Assembly: GCA_964530165.1 (NCBI GenBank)
Contig: CAZGYE010000070.1
Coordinates: 1-20,653 of the forward strand
DNA length: 20,653 nucleotides
Direction of reading: 5' to 3'
Source: CAZGYE01 sp964530165
GTDB lineage: Bacteria > Planctomycetota > Planctomycetia > Planctomycetales > Planctomycetaceae
In this document: positions 15,437-20,653 of the stretch, one piece after another
Numbering within the stretch: position 1 is the first letter of the stretch
Layout: the number at the start of each line of letters is the position of its first letter
The notes under the pieces: model-generated
The model's database searches: none
What the model saw: only the letters and a program-made list of their open reading frames with translations
Told to the model about the DNA's origin: nothing
Position numbers and translations under genes: made by a program

Positions 15437-17701
15437 ATGTCCAAACTCGACGACCAGATACTCGCCTGCTTACATAAGCCCGGCTATAAGCCCGTCAAAG
15501 CCAACGCGTTGGCCAAGAAGCTCGGCGTTTCCAAGAGCCGGCTGCCGGAGTTCTGGGCCGCGCTCCAGCGCGTCATCGAAACAGGACAGATCCATGAGAA
15601 CCGAAAGGGACTGTTGCGGCCGCGTACCGCGCCGGGCCTTGTGACCGGCATCATCAAGCGAATCACCAGCGGGGCAGGGTACCTGATTCCCCACGATCCG
15701 CAGCCCGGCAAGCATCCCGCCGACATTTACATCTCTCCCGAGCACATGCGAGATGCGCACACCGGCGACGAGGCGTTGGCGCGCTTGCTCTCGCGGCGAC
15801 GTCGCGGCGGCCAGCGGTGCGGCGTCATCACGGAGATTCTCCAGCGGGCGACGAGCACCTTTGTGGGCGCCTACTTCGAGGTGGACGGGCAGGGTTACGT
15901 GCAGGTAGACGGCACGACGTTCGGCGAACCGGTCGCCGTCAGCGACCCCGGCGCGAAGGGGGTCCACCCCGATGACAAGGTCGTCATCGAAATGCTGCGG
16001 TTTCCCACGTACACCCAGTCGGCCGAAGCGGTGCTGGTGAACGTACTGGGACCGCGCGGCGAGCCGGGCGTCGATGAGCTGTCGATCATTCACGAATTCG
16101 GACTGCCCGACGAGTTTCCCGAAAAGGTCCTCGACGAAGCCCGGCTGCAGGCGGAACAGTTCGACGAGGACGAGCTGGACGAACGGCTCGATTTGACGAA
16201 AGAGACCCTCGTCACCATCGACCCTGCCGATGCGCGGGATTTTGACGATGCGATCTCGCTGAGCCGTTCCGGCGACGGTCATTGGCATTTGGGCGTGCAC
16301 ATTGCCGACGTCTCGCACTTCGTCCCGCCGGGCAGCCGGTTGGATGCCGAGGCACAACTGCGGGGCACCAGCGTCTATCTGCCCGGACGGGTCCTGCCGA
16401 TGCTGCCGGAGATCATTTCCAACGGGCTGGCCAGCCTGCAAAAAGGGAAGCTGCGGTACGCCAAGTCAGTTTTTATCGAATTCACGCCCGAGGGCATCCC
16501 CATTCATACGGAGTTTGCGAGCTCGGCCGTCAAAGTCACGCGGCGGTTTGCGTACGAAGCGGTATTGCCGATCGTCCAGGACCCGGACCGGTATCGCTCG
16601 CGGGTCAGCGGCAAGGTCCGTGCGTTGTTGGTGCGGATGCACGAGCTGGCCATGATTCTGCGGGCTCGGCGATTCGCCGCCGGCGCTCTGGGGATGGACC
16701 TGCCGGAAGTCAAGCTCGACTTCGACAAGAACGGCCGGCTGTGCGGCGCCCGCGAAGCCGAACACGACGAGAGTCACCAGATGATCGAGGAGTTCATGCT
16801 GGCCGCCAACATTGCCGTAGCGACGAAGCTCAGCGATCGCGGCATCGACTTTTTGCGCCGGGTGCACGGAGACCCCGATTTCACCAAACTGCGCGCGTTT
16901 GCCCAGTTCGTGACGGCTTTGGGTTATTCGCTCAAGCGTTGCCAAAGCCGGCCCGATCTCCAAGCCCTGCTGATCCAGGCCAAGGGGCAGCCGACCGAAC
17001 ATGCCGTCAACTATGCCCTGCTGCGGAGCATGAAGCAGGCGGAGTACACGGGACTCGATCTGGGCCACTACGCCCTCGCCGTCGACGATTACTGCCACTT
17101 CACCAGCCCCATTCGCCGGTATCCCGACTTGACGGTGCATCGGCTCATCGATCAGCTCATCCGCAAACGTCGCCGGCTGCGGGCGCCCAACGAGCTGGAG
17201 CTGACGCGGCTCGGCAAACAGTGCTCGGCCACCGAACGCCGCGCGGAACAGGCCGAGCGAGAGCTGATCAAGATCCGTCTGCTGCGCTACATGGTCGACC
17301 GCGTCGGGGAGAAAATGGACGCGGTGATCACCGGCGTCGAGAGATTTGGCTTCTTCTGTCAGGGTGCGGAGATTCCGGTCGAAGGGCTGGTCCACGTCAG
17401 TTGGCTCTCGGCCGACGACCATTACGACTACGATCCGGGAACGTTCAGCCTGATCGGCCGGCATCACGGCCGTCAATACCGGCTCGGCGACCCGGTCCGC
17501 GTCGAGGTGGTGCACGTCGACGTCGATCGCCGGCAGCTGGACTTCCGCGTGGTGAAGGAAACCCGCCGCGGCAGAAAATCGAGCGCCACCGGCAAACGAT
17601 CGAACACCACATCCTCACCGCGCCGCCGTCGCGAAACCCGCACGGGCAGCCAAAAACCGGGCCGGAAGACAAACCGGCCGACGAAGAGAAAATGCCGCTG
17701 A
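15437..17701 (+). CDS. rnr: Ribonuclease R (3'-5' exoribonuclease)
   Basis: The 754-residue protein degrades structured RNA from the 3' end in the cytoplasm, in mRNA and rRNA turnover. It has the full RNase II/R order: a winged-helix-like N-terminus (about 1-60), cold-shock-type domains, the RNB catalytic domain, an S1 domain (about 627-705) and a very basic tail of Arg, Lys and Ser. The active-site motif TIDPADARDFDDAIS begins at about residue 260 and contains the metal-binding acidic residues D262, D268, D270 and D271. HFTSPIRRYPDL is the second diagnostic motif. The ATG at 15437 has no Shine-Dalgarno site. The 284-bp gap upstream holds the nested inverted repeat. It is probably transcribed alone. 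Confidence 0.96.
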   Translation: MSKLDDQILACLHKPGYKPVKANALAKKLGVSKSRLPEFWAALQRVIETGQIHENRKGLLRPRTAPGLVTGIIKRITSGAGYLIPHDPQPGKHPADIYISPEHMRDAHTGDEALARLLSRRRRGGQRCGVITEILQRATSTFVGAYFEVDGQGYVQVDGTTFGEPVAVSDPGAKGVHPDDKVVIEMLRFPTYTQSAEAVLVNVLGPRGEPGVDELSIIHEFGLPDEFPEKVLDEARLQAEQFDEDELDERLDLTKETLVTIDPADARDFDDAISLSRSGDGHWHLGVHIADVSHFVPPGSRLDAEAQLRGTSVYLPGRVLPMLPEIISNGLASLQKGKLRYAKSVFIEFTPEGIPIHTEFASSAVKVTRRFAYEAVLPIVQDPDRYRSRVSGKVRALLVRMHELAMILRARRFAAGALGMDLPEVKLDFDKNGRLCGAREAEHDESHQMIEEFMLAANIAVATKLSDRGIDFLRRVHGDPDFTKLRAFAQFVTALGYSLKRCQSRPDLQALLIQAKGQPTEHAVNYALLRSMKQAEYTGLDLGHYALAVDDYCHFTSPIRRYPDLTVHRLIDQLIRKRRRLRAPNELELTRLGKQCSATERRAEQAERELIKIRLLRYMVDRVGEKMDAVITGVERFGFFCQGAEIPVEGLVHVSWLSADDHYDYDPGTFSLIGRHHGRQYRLGDPVRVEVVHVDVDRRQLDFRVVKETRRGRKSSATGKRSNTTSSPRRRRETRTGSQKPGRKTNRPTKRKCR

Positions 17702-17925
17702 GCAATCCGCTTCAGAAAGTAGGGTGTGTGAAACACACTGGCCCATCCGTGTCCGCCTTTGGGAGAAAGAGGATTTGTACGATAAGATGATGCAGTGCTG
17801 AAAGCTTCTTCTGCACGTGCAGACAGAACAAGACTGTTCGATTGCGAAACGCACATTTCGCCGATGTCTTCTGAGGCGTGCGGCGCGGGGGCGACCATGC
17901 CAAGGGTGGGACAAGGTCAGTAAAG

Positions 17926-18300
17926 ATGGGTCGCTCAAAACAGAGAAGCTTTCATCTGACGAGGACTTCACAACACAAGAGCTTCCACCTGACAAGGTCT
18001 TCACACACAGACGCGGACGTGTCGAGGCCGCGTCGCAGCCGTCTTGGTCGTCTTTTTGTCACGGTACTGAGCGTAATGGGCCTGCTACTGTGCTGGTCGG
18101 TAACTGCCGGCTTCGCGTATATGCTCTTCCGCTGGTGGATGTTTTTCGATTCCATTGACAAGGGCCAAAACGACTTCGCTACAATAGTCTATGTCGTGAT
18201 CGGATTGGCTCTGTTTTTTGCCACAGCGGTTGGCCTGGGGGCGAGCGCCCAAATCGCCGTGCCGACTTTTCGCAGAATCTTCGGGTCTGCCAGAGACTAA
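17926..18300 (+). CDS. Small two-helix membrane protein, unknown
   Basis: The 124-residue product is not recognised. A positively charged N-terminus (about 1-50) contains a ten-residue tandem duplication, SFHLTRTSQHK then SFHLTRSSHTD, visible in the DNA as a 30-bp repeat. Two hydrophobic segments follow (FVTVLSVMGLLLCWSVTAGFAY and ATIVYVVIGLALFFATAVGLG), which predicts a two-pass membrane protein. ATG 17926 is preferred over 17878 because AAGGT lies 8 nt upstream. The stop codon is 11 bp before the next gene, suggesting co-transcription. A different open frame covers part of the region but lacks membrane-protein character. Coding is likely and the function unknown. Confidence 0.6.
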   Translation: MGRSKQRSFHLTRTSQHKSFHLTRSSHTDADVSRPRRSRLGRLFVTVLSVMGLLLCWSVTAGFAYMLFRWWMFFDSIDKGQNDFATIVYVVIGLALFFATAVGLGASAQIAVPTFRRIFGSARD

Positions 18301-18311
18301 CTGGACCAATC

Positions 18312-19448
18312 ATGCACGCAACAAACGACCGATTCGAACATCTTCAATGCGCAATTCGCACTCCACAATGGAACCCATCGCGGCGGACGCTGCTGCAGGC
18401 AGGCCTCGCTGGTGTCTACGGTTGGCTGTTTACAGGCCCGGGCTCCGTTGCTCTCAGGGCCGGCTGCAAAAAGGACCGGTATGCCGGGCTGAACTCGGGC
18501 AAGTATCTCGGCCGGGTCCGTGTCGAGACCAAGATCGTCGACCAGAAGGTGTTCACCGAAGGACCGGCCGTCGACCGCGACGGTTTCGTTTACTTCACCA
18601 ACGTCCCGGCTGAGAAGATTCTGAAGTGGGACCCGCGGAAGAAAAAGCTGACCGTCTTCCGCGAGAAGAGCCACAAGGCCAACGGGCTGCTGTTCGATCC
18701 GGACGGCAACCTGCTGGCCTGTGAAGGGGGCGCCGGCCGTGTCACGCGAACCGATATGAACACCGGCCAAGTCACGGTCCTGGCCGGGAAGTACAACGGC
18801 TTTCCACTGGCCGCGCCCAACGACCTGGCATTGGACTCGGCTGGCCGCGTCTATTTCACATCCCGGCCCGGCGTCGACGACCCGAAGACAGGAAACGTCA
18901 ACTCGGTCTACCGCATCGATCCGGACGGAACGCTCACACAGCTTCTCGCATGGCCGGTTGTCCACATGCCCAACGGCATCGTCACCTCGCCGGACGACAA
19001 AATTCTCTACGTGATCGAAACTCACCCCGCTGCCGATCGCCACCGCAACATCCTGGCCTTCGACCTGAAGCGGGACGGCAGCCTGGCGAACCGGCGGACG
19101 CACATCGACTTCTATCCCGGACGCAGCGGCGACGGGATGTGTGTCGACGCCCAGGGCAACCTGTACATCGCCGCCGGCCTGCACAAACGCCGGGGGACCA
19201 GCGAAACGCTCGACACCCGGCCGGGCATCCACGTCGTCTCACCCGAGGGCAAGCTAGTCGCATACGTCGAGACCCCGGAGGACACCATCACCAACTGCAC
19301 CTTCGGCGGAGAAGACCTGAAGACGCTCTACGTCACCTGCGGAACGCTGCTGCTGAGCATCCGCACGAACAGACCAGGCAAAGCGGCGTATCAGCCGAAA
19401 GTGTCAGCAAGAACGTGGCCCAAATTGACCAATCTACCACCCCGTTGA
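18312..19448 (+). CDS. SMP-30/gluconolactonase-like exported protein
   Basis: The 378-residue product belongs to the SMP-30/gluconolactonase/LRE beta-propeller family, which hydrolyses sugar lactones or related esters with a divalent metal. The repeated blade motifs read as VDRDGFVYFTNV, FDPDGNLLACEGGAGR, ALDSAGRVYFTS and VDAQGNLYIAA. Likely metal ligands are the glutamate of FTEGP, the asparagine of APNDL and the aspartate of SGDGMCVD. The N-terminus has SRRTLLQAGLAG followed by a hydrophobic stretch, a plausible Tat signal; about 25 residues precede it. Its substrate is not evident. It starts 11 bp after the small membrane protein gene. Confidence 0.9.
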   Translation: MHATNDRFEHLQCAIRTPQWNPSRRTLLQAGLAGVYGWLFTGPGSVALRAGCKKDRYAGLNSGKYLGRVRVETKIVDQKVFTEGPAVDRDGFVYFTNVPAEKILKWDPRKKKLTVFREKSHKANGLLFDPDGNLLACEGGAGRVTRTDMNTGQVTVLAGKYNGFPLAAPNDLALDSAGRVYFTSRPGVDDPKTGNVNSVYRIDPDGTLTQLLAWPVVHMPNGIVTSPDDKILYVIETHPAADRHRNILAFDLKRDGSLANRRTHIDFYPGRSGDGMCVDAQGNLYIAAGLHKRRGTSETLDTRPGIHVVSPEGKLVAYVETPEDTITNCTFGGEDLKTLYVTCGTLLLSIRTNRPGKAAYQPKVSARTWPKLTNLPPR

Positions 19449-19497
19449 TACCGTGACAACTGAGCTCGCACAGGGAGTTTTTTCAGAGGGGTACGTG

Positions 19498-19935
19498 ATG
19501 TGTAAGAACAAGGATCAAGAAATGGGGCGGTTCTCAGTCGAGATCATCATTGCCAACAATCGAGAAGTCCTGTCGGCTGAACCAGAGGCCTCCCTCCCGG
19601 AAAGCGTGCGTCACGTCCGATTGCAAGGCGTCGTGGACACAGGCGCTGCGCGCCTGGTTCTGCCGGAAAGCACCGCGGCTGAACTCGACCTCGTACCCGC
19701 CGGTGAGAGTCGCGTACGGTATGCAGACCAGCGGACGGGTACCCGTCGAATGGTCAGCAACGTCTGGCTCAGGTTGCTGGGGCGGGACGGGGTCTTCTCC
19801 GCAATTCTGGCGCCCGACCGCACAACCGCCCTCATCGGAGCCATTGTGCTGGATGAGCTGGACCTTGTGGTTGACTGTGTGAGGAACACCCTGCATCCTC
19901 GTGACCCGGACTGGATTGTCTCGGAGATTGAGTAA
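19498..19935 (+). CDS. Retropepsin-like clan AA aspartic protease
   Basis: The 145-residue product has one retropepsin-type half. VVDTGAARLVLPE holds the catalytic aspartate (about D47), and ALIGAIVLDELDLVVD near the end matches the second conserved hydrophobic-glycine motif. It resembles the small bacterial clan AA proteases (AF_0612-type), which must act as dimers. No signal peptide is visible. The ATG at 19498 is chosen because AGAGGGG lies 6 nt upstream; the frame remains open to a GTG at 19453. Its target is unknown. The nucleotidyltransferase gene begins 33 bp after its stop codon. Confidence 0.82.
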   Translation: MCKNKDQEMGRFSVEIIIANNREVLSAEPEASLPESVRHVRLQGVVDTGAARLVLPESTAAELDLVPAGESRVRYADQRTGTRRMVSNVWLRLLGRDGVFSAILAPDRTTALIGAIVLDELDLVVDCVRNTLHPRDPDWIVSEIE

Positions 19936-19968
19936 ACAGGTACTGTTTTCGGTGGTACAATCAAGAAT

Positions 19969-20559
19969 ATGTCAAACAGCAAGTTAGGCGAAGTCTCTTG
20001 GGAAAGGATGATTCGTGCCGTGGAAAGAGTCCGCGAGCGCCTGACGCGCGCCACCTCGACCTTGGAGAAGGCTGGCGTTCCGTACGCGGTCGCGGGCGGA
20101 AACGCGGTGGCCGCTTGGGTTTCGCGAGTTGACGAGGCCGCCGTGCGCAACACGCAGGATGTCGATTTGCTGCTGCGCCGCTGCGACCTGGAGGCAGCGA
20201 CAAGCGCTCTGGCCGAAGTCGGATTCGTGCGCCGGCACGTCGCAGGCATCGAGATGTTCCTCGACGGGCCCGAGGCCAAAGCACGCGATGCGGTCCACAT
20301 CGTGTTTGCCGGTGAGAAAGTCCGTCTGGAATACACCCTGGAAGCTCCCGATATCGACGAATCGGAGAAGACGGAATCGTTCCGTCTGCTGAATCTCGAT
20401 GCGCTGGTGCGAATGAAACTCACGTCGTATCGCGACAAGGACCGCACCCATCTGCGCGATTTTCTGGACGTCGGCTTGATCGACGCCTCGTGGTGCAGCC
20501 GCCTGCCGGCGGAGTTGGCTTCGAGGCTTCAGCAATTGCTCCGCGATCCGCATGGGTGA
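19969..20559 (+). CDS. AbiEii/MNT-like nucleotidyltransferase
   Basis: The 196-residue product has the minimal nucleotidyltransferase signature. AGGNAVAAW at about 42-50 and TQDVDLLL at about 62-69 place two aspartates (D64, D66) as metal ligands. LNLDALVRMKLTSYRDKDRTHLRDFLDVG is the typical C-terminal helix with K-D and D-x-x-D contacts seen in AbiEii-type proteins. Such proteins can be toxins of type IV toxin-antitoxin or abortive-infection systems, but many are not. No HEPN or AbiEi partner is visible; it may lie beyond the window. No Shine-Dalgarno site precedes the ATG. TACAAT at 19956-19961 is a possible -10 box, but no -35 is seen. Confidence 0.75.
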   Translation: MSNSKLGEVSWERMIRAVERVRERLTRATSTLEKAGVPYAVAGGNAVAAWVSRVDEAAVRNTQDVDLLLRRCDLEAATSALAEVGFVRRHVAGIEMFLDGPEAKARDAVHIVFAGEKVRLEYTLEAPDIDESEKTESFRLLNLDALVRMKLTSYRDKDRTHLRDFLDVGLIDASWCSRLPAELASRLQQLLRDPHG

Positions 20560-20607
20560 ATCGGCAGGCTGGAAAGCCCGCCCCACAACGAATCGGCAGG
20601 CTAGCCC
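20559..20607. repeat. Direct repeat AATCGGCAGGCT
   Basis: The 12-bp word AATCGGCAGGCT occurs at 20559-20570 and 20591-20602, 32 bp apart. Its first copy overlaps the end of the nucleotidyltransferase gene. The GCAGGCT core links it to the GGCAGGC hairpins at 13-87 and 8356-8381, but here the pairing arms are degraded. After it the window ends in T-rich DNA with no feature. Confidence 0.5.
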
Positions 20608-20653
20608 AAGTTGATCAGTTGCAGGGCAGAATTATTTTTTTGGAAGTTTTTTT

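Noticed and set aside
17817..18158. 113-residue open frame overlapping the small membrane protein
   Set aside because: It has no domain or signal and overlaps the frame that encodes two clear membrane helices and ends just before the next gene.
20635..20653. Terminator-like T-run at the window end
   Set aside because: No stem precedes the T-rich end; it looks like low-complexity sequence at the edge of the assembly or window.

Overview
The window looks like chromosomal DNA from a planctomycete (Planctomycetota). It is GC-rich and many genes lack a Shine-Dalgarno site. It carries an adjacent DUF1800/DUF1501 pair, a Tat-type SMP-30 sugar-lactonase-like protein, and gaps filled with short dispersed palindromic repeats. 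The phylum assignment is inferred from gene content; no rRNA, tRNA, phage gene, transposase or CRISPR array was seen.

Layout: an acetyl-CoA synthetase gene (acs) reads leftward from 2063 to 108. Diverging from it is the most striking gene (2397-5114): an excisionase/MerR-type DNA-binding domain followed by about 700 residues of acidic Ser-Asp and Asp-Ser-Gly repeats and one C-terminal membrane helix. A candidate terminator separates it from an OmpA-family lipoprotein gene (5509-6267). A small DUF167 gene (complement 6355-6666) converges on the lipoprotein gene and diverges from an MFS-type transporter gene (6721-7998).

The interval 7999-8699 holds no credible gene. It contains three unrelated inverted-repeat structures, including a 118-bp MITE-like element flanked by identical 10-bp direct repeats just upstream of the next start codon. 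A likely five-gene transcription unit follows: ABC-2 ATPase (8700-9719), ABC-2 permease (9649-10578), a secreted protein of unknown function (10630-12387), DUF1800 (12432-13886) and Tat-exported DUF1501 (13902-15152). The first two genes overlap and the other gaps are 15-51 bp.

After a nested inverted repeat comes RNase R (rnr, 15437-17701). The right end holds a small two-helix membrane protein, an SMP-30-like exported protein, a retropepsin-like aspartic protease and an AbiEii-like nucleotidyltransferase, all rightward and closely spaced. The sequence then ends in repeat-like and T-rich DNA.

The best candidate for something undescribed is the 2397-5114 protein, a predicted membrane-tethered DNA-binding protein with a long repetitive acidic linker. 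The MITE-like element and the exporter/DUF1800/DUF1501 cluster come next. Functions not backed by named motifs are inference.
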